Assembly: GCA_025267735.1 (NCBI GenBank)
Contig: CM046304.1
Location: 6,386,001-6,450,000 of the forward strand
DNA: 64,000 nt
Direction of reading: 5' to 3'
Origin: Mactra quadrangularis
Taxonomy: Eukaryota; Mollusca; Bivalvia; Venerida; Mactridae
Below the pieces are notes generated by a model, which saw only the letters and a program-made list of their open reading frames with translations, made no database searches and was not told the DNA's origin. Below, in pieces: positions 48,399 to 59,300 of the stretch (its first letter is position 1; every line of letters begins with the position of its first letter). A program made the position numbers and the translations under genes.

Positions 48399-48500
48399 AT
48401 AAGGTAGATATCAAAAGCATTCCAAATATGGAGGTGTAACATTATTGACCAATCAAATGCGGCGGTTAGAGCGTACCTTTTGGCGGAAAACTTGAATAGC
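48399..48500 (-). promoter_or_regulatory. Probable GCAT promoter region
   Basis: Immediately upstream of the first GCAT exon sits a relatively GC-rich patch with a CCAAT box at 48449-48453 and an E2F-like TTTTGGCGGAAAA at about 48478-48489 (both read on the plus strand; both motif types work in either orientation). No TATA box is evident. The extended reading frame from the ATG at 48398 would place the start inside this region, so the true transcription start is unresolved. Confidence 0.4.
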
Positions 48501-49478
48501 TTAATTCAATTCATAATTTAAATTAAACTTTATTCTAGGATCCTCGCATGGTTCTAATCTTTGTACCCTTTGATACAAGTTAAAACGCAAATTAAGTTTT
48601 TTTTCTATGTTTTTTCATTACTAAATAAACCTATAAGATTTAAATTTTAGTAAAAGGAATTACAAAAATATGATCTCCTATCCCATATAGATCCAGTCAG
48701 GGATTTTATATAACATTTAAAATCTCTGATCTAGTAAAAGATTAAAAATTATTATCAAATCATTTAAACAATTAAAATATCATTAACAAAATATAACAGC
48801 TAGATTTTATACTAAATTGTAACTTTCTATCTATCCAGAGACATATGTACAATGTATTTAATTCCCTGATCTATATCTTACCTATAGCTATCAGTATGAT
48901 AAGATTGTTACAGTTGCCTTTAATCTTGACTAAATGTGATGCCACGTTATCTGTAAAGAAGTACCTTTTTCCCAGCAACTTAAGTTCGCTTTCCCATAGA
49001 TGTGAAAGCTCAACTGTAATAATTTACTAAAGGATGAAGTCACTGTATATAGGGAAAATCAAGTAATATTCCATTTATAAGATACGGTGATACACATTAA
49101 TAATTCTTCATAGAATTCAAATCTAAAATATAAGGTGGTACGTTATCTATAATTAATACTTGCTATATAATCCTTCAAAATCATTTTAATAACATGTAAA
49201 TATTTACAGGCCCATTGGATGAAAGTTCCTAGGTACGAAAACAACGATGTCCCGAAATAAAAAGTACCGAATTCCATGGACTTTATCAGAAACGATTTTA
49301 TTCGAGCGCTTTAGACTTTATCAAAAAGAAGTTTTTGCTAGGGTACGTCTCCGAAATGTATCAAATGAGAATAAAACTAAAGCGGATTGAAACTACAGCG
49401 GATTGAGTAGAGTAAAAAAAATAGCGTAATGTGAAGTAACAAAAACCCATAGAGTCTGCAAAGAACGCACAAAGACCC
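48501..49478. other. Spacer upstream of GCAT, nothing recognised
   Basis: AT-rich; no exon or shared repeat recognised. Confidence 0.4.
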
Positions 49479-49550
49479 CAAATGTATAAAATAACACATT
49501 CTGAGTTTATGAAAGGTCTTTGTGAAAATGAAAAAAAAAATAATATTAGA
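49479..49550 (+). repeat. Left target-site duplication of the LINE copy (about 72 bp)
   Basis: AAATGTATAAAATAACACAT through ATGAAAGGTCTTTGTGAAAA and an A-run to ATATTAGA. It recurs at 50674-50744 on the far side of the LINE with only the A-run length and a TAA changed. Confidence 0.9.
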
Positions 49551-50673
49551 ATGTCGTTTGGGATAATTGTAACCAATTCGAAAAGGACAAATTAGAAAAA
49601 ATACAAATAGAAGCTGCACGAATAGTCACTGGACTCACTCGATCAGTAAGTCTGCGAAATATATACAACGAAACAGGCTGGTTAACTTTAGCAGATAGAC
49701 GATCATATCAAAAACTTGTACTCATGTATAAAATCAAAAATTTTATGGTACCAAATGATTTATTATCACTGTTCCAGAGAACTGAAGAAAATCCCCTAAA
49801 CTATAACCTAAGATCAAGGAATGATTTTGTAATTCCCCAACAACGAACAGCGCTCTTCTCAAATTCTTTTATTCCTTCTGCCATTAATTCCTGGAATTCA
49901 TTACCAGAAGAAGTAAGAAATAGTCAAACAATTAGTCAATTTAAACGAGATCTACTAAATTTATCATTCAAAACTAGTGAAGTACTTGCACATTATTTTA
50001 TCGGATCTAGACGTACCTCTGTGATTCATACACGTCTCAGAAACAATTGTAGCGATCTTAAAAGTGATCTTCACAGAAATCATATTACTGATTCTGACAA
50101 ATGTATTAATTGTAATGAAAGTGAAACTGCAGAACACTTTTTCTTTAAATGCAACCTATATGTTAACCAACGAATTCAATTGTTTACTGATACTCGGCCA
50201 TTTCATCCATTAAATGTTAATACCTTACTATGTGGTGATACTTCGCTTTCTCAAGAGGAAAATGAAACTATTGTGTATGCAGTACACAAATATATCAAAA
50301 ATACAAAGCGTTTTGACTAGGATGTTCCCAACAGACTCCCATTGGAAAATCTACACACCCCTTCTTCCACTTATTTCTTCTCTTTTATACTTCCACTTAT
50401 AGTTATCACAACCAGTTTGTTATCTCGTTTAAATATTGTCAAATTACGATCTATTATTCACAACGTGTTAACATTTATAGTTATTATTACCACATTGTTA
50501 TCTCGTCTATATATTGTCAAATATATTGTTAAATATGATCTATTATTCAGGACATGTTAATGGGGAGGACCGTAACTAAGTTAGAGAACTTGTGGTCCAA
50601 CCCAATTACCTTCATTATTAAAATTTATGTGTACATTGTATTATGTAAATAGAGGTAATAAAATATGTTTCAT
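49551..50673 (+). mobile_element. 5'-truncated non-LTR retrotransposon copy
   Basis: About 1.12 kb between two copies of a long duplication. It encodes only the C-terminal part of the reverse-transcriptase protein (49559-50320) and a 3' UTR of about 350 bases ending GAGGTAATAAAATATGTTTC. Truncation of the 5' end and a variable-length target duplication fit target-primed reverse transcription. The intact frame indicates a recent insertion. Clade not determined from this fragment. Confidence 0.88.
49559..50320 (+). pseudogene. ORF2 C-terminal fragment of a LINE, 253 codons open
   Basis: Open from the insertion junction to TAG at 50318-50320, so the first ATG at 49724 is internal to the original protein. 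Motifs: LEKIQIEAARIVTG and GWLTLADRRSYQKL (post-RT region); NYNLRSRNDFVIPQQRT, SFIPSAINSWNSLPEEV; and a CX2CX7HX4C knuckle (CINC..ETAEHFFFKC). RT and endonuclease domains are absent through 5' truncation, so it is non-functional despite lacking internal stops. Confidence 0.85.
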
Positions 50674-50744
50674 CAAATGTATAAAATAACACATTCTGAG
50701 TTTATGAAAGGTCTTTGTGAAAATGAAAAAAAAAAAAATATTAG
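50674..50744 (+). repeat. Right target-site duplication of the LINE copy (about 71 bp)
   Basis: Second copy of the sequence at 49479-49550, directly after the LINE 3' end. Confidence 0.9.
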
Positions 50745-51065
50745 AAAATGTTCTAATGCACAGCCTTGTATGCATGAACATAATTCATTTTTTGTAAATA
50801 ATTAAATCGACAATCCAAATTCTCTAGACTAACCCAGCCTTATATAATTGCTTCATACCATAGGGTCCATGCTTCAGCCTAGCTCTAAAACTGAGATAGT
50901 ACGTCTTACAATCATTGCACTAATGTGATATTCTCTGCTATATATCTATTAAGAATACTATGTAACCTTAAATCATTTACACGAGTTTTTAGAATAGTTG
51001 TTATATTTTCTGCTGAAGCACCGTGCTCATCGCCCAGGCTGGTTTTAATGTTCCATTCAATTATG

Positions 51066-51210
51066 GTAATAACGTTAATTTTCCTCCTCTAATAAGGTAT
51101 ATTAAGTCGTTGTTGGCCTTGTGGAAAGGTAGGTGAGTATACTGCTTTTAGACATAGGTCATGGAGAGCTAAGTTAGGTGAATAAAATTACCATTATTCG
51201 TGTTCCTGTA
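51066..51210 (+). repeat. SINE-B fragment, plus strand
   Basis: GTTAATTTTCCTCCTCTAAT, GGCCTTGTGGAAAGGTAGGT and GGAGAGCTAAGTTAGGTG. Head missing. Confidence 0.7.
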
Positions 51211-51348
51211 AGCAACCTAGCTTTCCAAGAATTGTCTTTCTTACCTTTTAATTACGTCATAGTTGGAAGGTTTAAAGTGATTACAACAATAAAGTTGCCA
51301 CAAAAAAGATAAGTGCTGTGGCCGGGCAGTTACAGTGTTGTTTATTTA

Positions 51349-51632
51349 TTTTGCTGGATTAACGCCGTAGCAACACATTGTATAGGTCATATAACGGCGT
51401 CCAGCGCACCTAATCTAGCTTTCATGGACCCTTGTCTATAACCAGTGCACCTACCCTTCCACAAGGCTGGAAACTTCTCCATATACCTTATTAATGGAGG
51501 AAAATTGACATTATTGTCAAATTTTCATGGAATGGTATAACCTCCCCATGTAGGATTCGAACCCGTACCCTCTTCGGGCCACTAGATTCGAAATCGAGGC
51601 CCGCTACCAACTGCGTTACCGACCCGGGTTAT
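51349..51632 (-). repeat. SINE-B copy, full length
   Basis: ATTAACGCCGTAGCAACACA, CGTCCAGCGCACCTAATC, CCACAAGGCTGGAAACTTC, and a clear tRNA-like head on the minus strand (CGGGTCGGTAACGCAGTTGG; ACGGGTTCGAATCC). Best B-family representative here. Confidence 0.88.
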
Positions 51633-51844
51633 TCGATGTTGTACAGGTAGTCATTGGTTAGTCAGGCCCGTATTGGTTCAAATCACATTTAGAACCTACA
51701 TGTACATTGTTGTTTCATTGAGCAAAGAATTTAAATCATCCTAGTTGTTCAGTATTTGAGAAGCAGGAAGTGAGTCAAATCCTATTTTACCTCCGCTACA
51801 CTTACACTACAACGTAATAGTCTTTAAAAACCGTGCTATGGTAT

Positions 51845-52045
51845 AGCAGTGGTCCAGTGGTAGGACATGCGCTTAGGGATCGAGAGGTCCGGGGTTCGAT
51901 CCCCACTAGAGGCACTGCTAATTTCCTTTAGCAAAAAAAAACTAACATACAATTGTTCCGCTCCACCCAGGTGTAAATGGGTACTATGAGGGATCGCCTG
52001 CCTGAGGGTGATTTCAGTGATCAGGAGTTATTGTACAAGGTTGTA
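51845..52045 (+). repeat. SINE-C copy 4, split by MITE-C copy 3
   Basis: AGCAGTGGTCCAGTGGTAGG and CCGGGGTTCGATCCCCACTA give an excellent head; the body reads CCACCCAGGTGTAAATGGG and GGATCGCCTGCCTGA. The tail resumes after the MITE at 52452 (AGTCGACTGAACATG). Confidence 0.88.
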
Positions 52046-52449
52046 TAGTCCAACAGAATTAACCTGAGCTTGACCTTTATGCAAGAATATATTAAACTCA
52101 GTATTTACAGTCTATTTTTGTCTTCGTTTGTAAATCGCGCTATTTCGGCAGCTTTCGGCAAAATACACGTACTAAATAATTAATGTTGTTTTCATAAGAA
52201 TAAATACATTGTTGTACTTTGAAACTGTGCCATAATACTGCTGACTTACTTGTTTACCCAAAACTAATGTGTCCAAAATTAAAAGTACAATAATATGCCA
52301 CTTTTAATAAACTGATTTATACTCACATCGGTTGTTACAAACACGTGTATAACCGTTTATACGCATACGGAAACTCACGACTTTATGTAAGTGAAGTGTG
52401 TAATTATTATAATTAGGTAGTTCAAGCTCAGGTTAATTCTGTTGGACTA
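52046..52449 (+). mobile_element. MITE-C copy 3
   Basis: TAGTCCAACAGAATTAACCT and GAGCTTGA at left and their exact complement at right; TA at 52044-52045 and 52450-52451. Interior matches copy 1 at 22806. The most precisely delimited member. Confidence 0.9.
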
Positions 52450-52874
52450 TAAAGTCGACTGAACATGTTTATGGAAGCCGCACTTTAACTTTTTTAATAC
52501 CGGGGTTAAGAATTCACGGTTCAGAAATTTGCGACAACAGTTCGAACCGTCGTAAAGGCCAGAATCAAATTCTAGCAATGACTGTATTTACTTGTACCAA
52601 CAGTTTTAATCTGATGTATATTATTGGCCTATAATTTATTATTAATTATTGTTGGCCCAAACTGGTAGAACGCTCTCACAAATGACTTAACGCCTGTATC
52701 AACGGAAGAAAAACTCAAACAAAGTCCTAAATCTAATCTATTCTATTTATTTCATATACATTGTAATACATTTGTAATATGAACGTGAAATTTAAATATA
52801 AACACGAAATTTAACATATAACAAATTTTCATCTTTTTTATTATACATGTATGATTATAATAATATATCATAAC

Positions 52875-52926
52875 ATCATCGTCATCATTGTTGTCATCAT
52901 CATCATCATTTTCTTCATCATCATCA
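52875..52926. repeat. (ATC)n microsatellite
   Basis: Short impure ATC/ATCGTC tract. The Asp-rich minus frame crossing it is repeat-derived. Confidence 0.85.
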
Positions 52927-53124
52927 AGTGTTGTCGAAAAGTATTGAACTAACATTTAATGTATATTTGGAAGTTTGTGTAAATCTTTAGAACTAAAACA
53001 ATGATATCATGTATAACATGTAAATGTTTAGAATATGAAATTATTTAAAACTATTATCTTGGCTACTTCATATAAGCCACGGGTATGAGCAAACTTGTTA
53101 CTATTTATTTTGTTGGGTTTATTT

Positions 53125-53407
53125 ATTTTGCTGGGTTTAATGCGGTAGCAACATTGTTTTAAGGTCATATAACGGCGCCCAGCGCAAATAACCTAGATAT
53201 CCCGGACCATTTTTATAACCAGTACTCACTTACCCTTCCACAAGGCCGGAAACTTCTCCATATACCTTATTAATGGAGGAAAATTGACATTATTGTCAAA
53301 TTTTAATGTAAGGGTATGCCCTTCACAGGTAGGATTCGAACCCATACCCCCGGCTTCGGGACACTAGAAATCCAAGGGCGCTACCAACTGCGCTACCGAC
53401 CCGGGTT
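53125..53407 (-). repeat. SINE-B copy just downstream of FAM221A
   Basis: GCTGGGTTTAATGCGGTAGC, CGGCGCCCAGCGC, CCACAAGGCCGGAAACTTC and a minus-strand head (CGGGTCGGTAGCGCAGTTGG; ATGGGTTCGAATCC). It is preceded by a duplicated TTTATTTTG.TGGGTTTA. Confidence 0.85.
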
Positions 53408-53509
53408 GCAAACTTGTTACGATTTCAAACAGAAAATAACTGAGTGCCAGTTCAGTTCTTGACGACAACAGCAAGCATAATATTATTGTTTATGTTCATA
53501 AAAAATTGT

Positions 53510-53515
53510 TTTATT
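53510..53515 (-). promoter_or_regulatory. Polyadenylation signal AATAAA of FAM221A
   Basis: On the minus strand AATAAA lies about 30 bases past the FAM221A stop (53545-53547), implying a very short 3' UTR. It falls between the coding end and a SINE-B copy at 53125-53407. Confidence 0.6.
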
Positions 53516-53544
53516 CTTCTCCACTGTCTTCGTATTTTCATGAT

Positions 53545-56500
53545 TTATTTTTTACGTCCAGATCTCGGCTTGTCTTCAATTGCTGCTTGACGACTTCCAA
53601 TATTTAACCTGTCCATGTCTGTATCTATGGGTGTCCCCGTTGGTTTATTACGTGACTATGGAAACAAAAAGATACATTATATTTATAATTAATACACTAT
53701 CACACTGTGAAGATTATAACAAAAATCAAGTAGCTACGGATCAATATTAATTAATATAAACGCTCCTATCATGGCATAATCTGAAAATCATTTTATAATG
53801 AGCGCAGCCTTCCTCCGAGTTTCGCTCTACAAAATTCTGTTATTTACGAAACGTTTTTTTAGGTTAGATAGTTACTGTAAGACGTGTCGGTATTTAACAA
53901 TTTCTAATTTATATTACTTTTTACACGTCCTATTCATTATATAGAAACTAGGGTGTCGTGCCACTTTTTTAATTTTGATAATTAATTTGTAATTTTGACA
54001 AAAAATGATATTGTTCTAAACATTTTCATAATTTATGGACTCTGATATTAATAGTTCAAACATCCACTTTATATTGTGATTGTAAAAACGACAACTCTGT
54101 ATAGAGATTGAAAAACATAAAACAAACCCTTTCTTGATAACGTCTTTCAAAGTAGGCCATTTCATCCTCACCATCACGACGTCTAGAAGAAACACGTTCA
54201 CCAATATCATCAAAGATTTCATCTTCTGGTCCACTAAAACCTATAACACAATATAATACATCAATGCAAAATACCGGAATGCAAGGTCATTAGTAGCACA
54301 TATTTTTTGTGTGTGCAAAAACATAACACATCGTTTTCAGACGGTGTCCTATCAAAGTACTGGACAGAGATAACAAACAGTAGTTACAGCCATTTGCATT
54401 AGCTCTTATGAACAAAACCGAGCCAATCCGAATCAAAATAGTGCAAGTTTTTCATGCGGATTACTCGGTTAATTTCATTATAATCGCCGTCGGAGAGATT
54501 GAGTACTCCCAACGTGGGTATTTTTCTAAAAGATATAAACCAGTATAATGCAATATAGATAGTTCACCTATAAAGCAAAACTTTGCTTGATTAGTAAAAA
54601 TAACGGATTTACAAAACATATTCAAGATTGAGTGTCACTGAAAAGTAAGCGTAAAATTCGAGTAATCCAACTAATTTAACCTACATTGTACCTATTTGAA
54701 GAGTATGCAGGGGAAATAAATTTCTTATTATCATATTTTTATAAATGGTGAAATTGTTTAAGTATAACCTATATACCTGATTGTTTCTTATCCATTTGAT
54801 GTTTTCTGATAGCATGAACATTACTTCTAAGAAATGGATTATCTGATGACGTCACAGATTGTTCCATAAATCCTATACTGGGTGCACCTGTTTATTGATA
54901 ATGAGAATAAATGCATCAGACAGTAAAATAAGTAACATTTTCGAATATCAGTTATCTTAGATTACAGACACAAAATGTGATATATTTGTTAAGAAGACAA
55001 TGGTTTGTCGCTTTCAGAAGCAGGGCATTGCGACTTGCAAGTGAATGGTCGGAACGCCGGATAGGAAGTTTCTTATAGCCAGCATTGTTTTGGATTGAAG
55101 CTAAGCTACGAATCATATTCTTTGTTTGCTTACACAAGGAATTAATCCTATTCGCTATGTAAGATTTTTTTATTCATATAACGCATTGTTATATATTTTT
55201 ATTGTTAAGTTTTTGCATTTTCATCAAATGATACACATGTATACAGGAACCAACTTTCATTTTAAAATTTTGTTTTAAAACTTTACATGTTATTATAAAA
55301 ATATATTTCCAAACCTTTTCCACTAGGATCCAATCTCTGGTAACCTTCAGCTAGTGAAGAGAAGCCGGTTATACCTCCCATGGCGGCATACGGTACAGCT
55401 TCACCCAGTGGATGACCCCTAGCTTCACGTTCGTCTGCTGTCTCAACAATCATTGTATGCTGACTTACCGGAGAACCACAGCCACACGTGAAGGAGCTTT
55501 TAAATCCTGTACATTTTGTGCATCCGGCTAAAATAAAATAATTTTATGATAAAGTAAGTACAATGTATATACCTCTTTTGCATAACATGAATGTAGAGTT
55601 GACATTTGCAAAGTTAGACTTTACCGAAGGCCAACTTCTGTAGCCGAAATCTAAATAGATGTTGTCGGTATACAGATTTGTAATATAATGTAACAAAATG
55701 GTGTTTTAAACCACATTTTAACACTACTCATGGTTTGTCGATAGGCTATAATTTCTTAACCCAAGCATTAAACCAAGATCTAAGCTCATAGTATCGTCAG
55801 CGAATGTCAACTGAACTGTCCTATTTGATACAAAGGCAGGGGAGAGAATAGCCGTAGAACTTGTTTCATGACTTAACTCAGCAAAAGTATGCCATGAACT
55901 CACGAAAAATAGAACGCCTCTTGAATCCGATTAATTTTTAATCAAGTTTTAAAGCAATCAACGATTTACATTTCTTGCTCTGTAATACAACTTGGCCATA
56001 CCAATCCTTAAAACGTACAACTATATTGACAAATACAATAGCTAGCATTGTGTACCTTTCTTGCAAACAAATTTTCCATTTTCAGCATGTTCGTCTGCAG
56101 TGTGTTTACAATGACATCTGATTGGTTGAGAACCATTTAAAGGGACATAATGATAAGTGATACATTTACATTTAGCAGCACGACAGGGAAGTTTGATTGG
56201 TCGTTCAGAAGGTATCTCTTCAAAATCTGTCTTATGTTGCTTGTATCTGATATATAAATACATAATAAATGACTTAATTTGTGCTTTAATAGTAGTGGCG
56301 CCAGAGTCCATAATTTATGAACACGACTGGTGCAATATGTGTACAAAAATATGAATTTTGTCAATTTACGTAACAAAAATAACATGTCCCTGTATAGCTC
56401 CCGTTTATATGTACACTATTTTAGAATTCTACGAGTAAAAGCATGGTAATTGTGAAAAGTCATTCAACGTACTTGGCGCATTATTGACCCCAAAGATTTA

Positions 56501-58498
56501 AATAGTTGATGTTTGTTAAAATGAAACTTAGGCATGGACTTATTTCAAGCTAGAGAATCAAAATAAATAGACAAAGTTGAATTGAAAACATGTCAATGAA
56601 CGACAAGCCCGGTTTCTTACGTGATCACGTGACTTGTTGATAACGCGAACATTGCAGAAATTAGCTAACAATGTACATTTACATGTAAATATTAACTAAC
56701 ATACCTATGTTTACAGAAACAAAGTGTTTCAGGGCCTACAAGTTTACAGTCCATGCCTGTAGGAGACACGAAACAAGTGTACAGACGATTTTTCATTCGC
56801 TGAAATTATACAATATCATAATAAATACATGTAAAAATAATAGTGCAGTGACATAGAAATAAATTAATAAAATTACCACTGCATATGTGAGCGCAAAAAC
56901 ACTACATTGAAAGTTGCGTTGGTATGGAAAACTAATTGATTAAATGCGACAGTCGGACTACTTGCGGATTTTATAGATACGATTATCAAGTCTGGAATAC
57001 CAGTAAACTATAGCTCCCGAGCTGCAAATAGTAAATATGCATTCAGATTGTCATGGTCGCAAGCATTAACCCCACTGAGTTAAGTACTCACTACAATACT
57101 TCTGTACTAATTGATTGATTAAAACCAGATGGGTTAATGTTTGATTAGTGTTTTCATAATAATATATACAGCTTAATTCAATCCTGCTATATAGAACACC
57201 TTAATTATTGCTAAATATTGTGATTTTTTCACGAATTTTTATGTTCGATAATCAAGACCATTCCACTTAGTTAAGACAATTGATTGTGATGGCCTTAGTT
57301 GAAGAACTGTGCTGTCCTGTACATGATTCTTACCATAGGTAAAACTTTTTTCTTATATTCTTCATATTCTTCAGGTGTAAACAATTTACCTCCGTCATCT
57401 TCACCGACAATTCTAAATAAAACAATATATACAATATAGTACAGTATACATCATTAGCGGAAGACAAGTAACCCCAACAAGGAGTTTGATAAGTTATCCA
57501 ACCATACAGAAAATTCATTGTAACGGTTACTCCCCTTTATTTTTAGAGTCAAAGTAGCAACTCTTGCAACGGAACCATTCTCGTACCCAGAGGCTATCTA
57601 ATCAAAATATTGAATACAACGTATGACATCATTCATTTAACTCTTTTAGAAAGGAAATGTTACCGCTACGGTGAGTTCGAGCAGTCGAGAAGCTAGCTGT
57701 GTGCCTCGTCGTATCAAAACAGGATCCAATGCTAGTCAGTCGATTTTACTTCAGTACATTCATGAGTGTATTCAAATATTTAAAGCAAAATGTACTTGAA
57801 GTAAATAAAGAAATGTTTTTTGTTATTTAATGATATCGGTTGATACTTGAATGGTTAAATTTACTTGTTTATAAACTTGTATCGATCGATCGATTGATTT
57901 GAAATATTTAGATAATCTATGACGTGTGTCGTTTACTGTTTAACTTATAAAGACTACGCCTTATGTAATCAAAATATAAAACTTCTAGTTTGATTTGTAT
58001 AGCTTTTATCTTATAAAGAAAAATCATAAAAACAAGGGGTCGTATTATTTGGTTTGAAGTGCATGCACTTAATGACTGGTCGCTAAAAAAGTGGTCGTGA
58101 TACGACTTAGCGGTACTTGTGATCTTCATTTCGATGTAAAGGCTATTGAATATGGAACAAAAATACGTTTTTTTAATTGGTCTTATTAGCCGGGTGGTAT
58201 TAGATTCGAGGTGGTCGTAAGGTGATGCTCAAGTTTAGTCTATAAGGCATTGAATTTGTATGTTCGGAAATGATGTTGTGGGTTTCAGGTGGGTTTCAAA
58301 CCATTCATTACAGTGATATATATTAGAAATATTTAAAGAGATTTGGTCGAAATGTGTGAAACAATCAGTAACGCTCCCTGCTATTTAGGAACATCCTGAC
58401 ATTGCTAAAAAGAATTACCTTTTATATTCTAAATAATCGTCTACAGCTTGACCCTTGGAAGCATCAAATTTAAGATGATATTGTCTGTCATCTGACAT
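53545..58498 (-). CDS. FAM221A: FAM221A-like cysteine-rich protein, 8 coding exons
   Basis: Conserved animal protein of unknown molecular function. Coding exons in transcript order: 58419-58498, 57334-57412, 56705-56799, 56056-56246, 55315-55527, 54777-54887, 54128-54240, 53545-53655. All have GT-AG borders and consistent phases, giving 993 nt or 330 residues (human about 298). Recognition rests on VDDYLEYKR and IVGEDDGGKLFTPEEYEEYK near the N-terminus, LVGPETLCFCKHRYKQHKTD (about 73-92), YVPLNGSQPIRC (118-129), AVPYAAMGGITGFSSLAEGY, and FERRYQER near the C-terminus. The core carries Cys80/82, His84/89, Cys106/111/113, Cys129/131, His133/138, Cys146/151/154, Cys163/165 and His172, a spacing that looks like metal binding (inference). 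An acceptor AG at 58506-58507 just upstream of the ATG shows that the first coding exon begins with a few noncoding bases spliced to an upstream 5' UTR exon. The stop is followed within 30 bases by AATAAA. The gene looks intact. Confidence 0.94.
57413..58418. other. FAM221A intron between coding exons 1 and 2
   Basis: Intron of about 1 kb without recognised repeats; two short minus frames (57330-57518, 57917-58129) are unsupported. Confidence 0.5.
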
Positions 58499-58552
58499 TT
58501 TGTACCTGTAATGTTTATAGAAAATCTGTTTTATATCATAAACGATATTTAA

Positions 58553-58745
58553 GAGCAGTGGACCGGTGTAGGAAGAGCGCTTTAATGTATTAAGAGGTTC
58601 TGGGTTCAAACCTTACTAGAGACACTGCTAATTTCATTGAGCAAGAAATTTACCAACAATTAAACCACTCCATCCAGGTGTAAATGGGTACAGTGAGGGA
58701 CATCTGCTTGAATGTGAACTCTCTGAACCAAAGCTTTAAAACTAG
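58553..58745 (+). repeat. SINE-C copy 5 just upstream of FAM221A
   Basis: AGCAGTGGACCGGTGTAGGA, CTGGGTTCAAACCTTACTAG and CATCCAGGTGTAAATGGGTA. It begins about 46 bases before the acceptor of FAM221A's first coding exon (in gene orientation), antisense. Confidence 0.8.
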
Positions 58746-58799
58746 TACTAAACGCAACTCTAACCAGCAGCTGACGACTGTCCTACTTGATACAAAGGT

Positions 58800-59062
58800 A
58801 GGTCGATAGCGCAGTTGGTAGCGCGCCGGGATTAGGAATCTCGTGTCCAGAATTAAAGGGATTCGGGTTTGAATCCCACCCGTGGAAATTTGACCATAAA
58901 GTCAATTTTCCTCCATTGATTAGATGATAATATGGAGAAGTTTCCGGCCTTGTGGAAGGGTAGATGAGTACTGGATATAGACAAGGGATCCAGGAAAGCT
59001 AGGTTAGGTGCGCTGGACGCCGTAAAATTACCTCAATTGTGTTAAACCCAGTAAAAAAACAA
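58800..59062 (+). repeat. SINE-B copy, full length
   Basis: GGTCGATAGCGCAGTTGGTA with GCGCCGGGATTAGGAATC, GGGTTTGAATCCCACC, CTTGTGGAAGGGTAG, GGTTAGGTGCGCTGGACGCC and an AAACAAACAAAA tail. Confidence 0.88.
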
Positions 59063-59253
59063 ACAAAACACAAAGGTAGGTGGGAAAACGGGTGTAGAAA
59101 ATTTTTCATGAACTAACTCCATGAAGGTATGATGGTCCAGCCCAGGAACTGATCCGTAAAGCATCAAATACTACAATACGTTACCTTACTTTAATTTACA
59201 ATAAAATAATATGAAAATAATATTATCAAAAAAGATAAGAAATTTAATTTTAA

Positions 59254-59300
59254 ACTCACCTTTTTTTAAGATATACTTTATTTTATATCCAACTATATAA
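59254..59300 (-). other. Candidate 5' UTR exon end of FAM221A (splice donor)
   Basis: A strong donor on the minus strand, AAAG|GTGAGT with the intron starting at 59259, lies about 750 bases upstream of the acceptor at 58506-58507. It could close the noncoding first exon that this acceptor requires. The sequence around it is otherwise featureless and AT-rich, and the intron so defined would contain one SINE-B and one SINE-C copy. Only a transcript would settle it. Confidence 0.25.

Noticed and set aside
51845..51915. tRNA gene on the basis of strong A and B boxes
   Set aside because: The same sequence continues into the SINE-C body shared with other copies, so it is a SINE head.
52752..52955. 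Asp-rich 67-codon minus frame
   Set aside because: Product of the ATC microsatellite.
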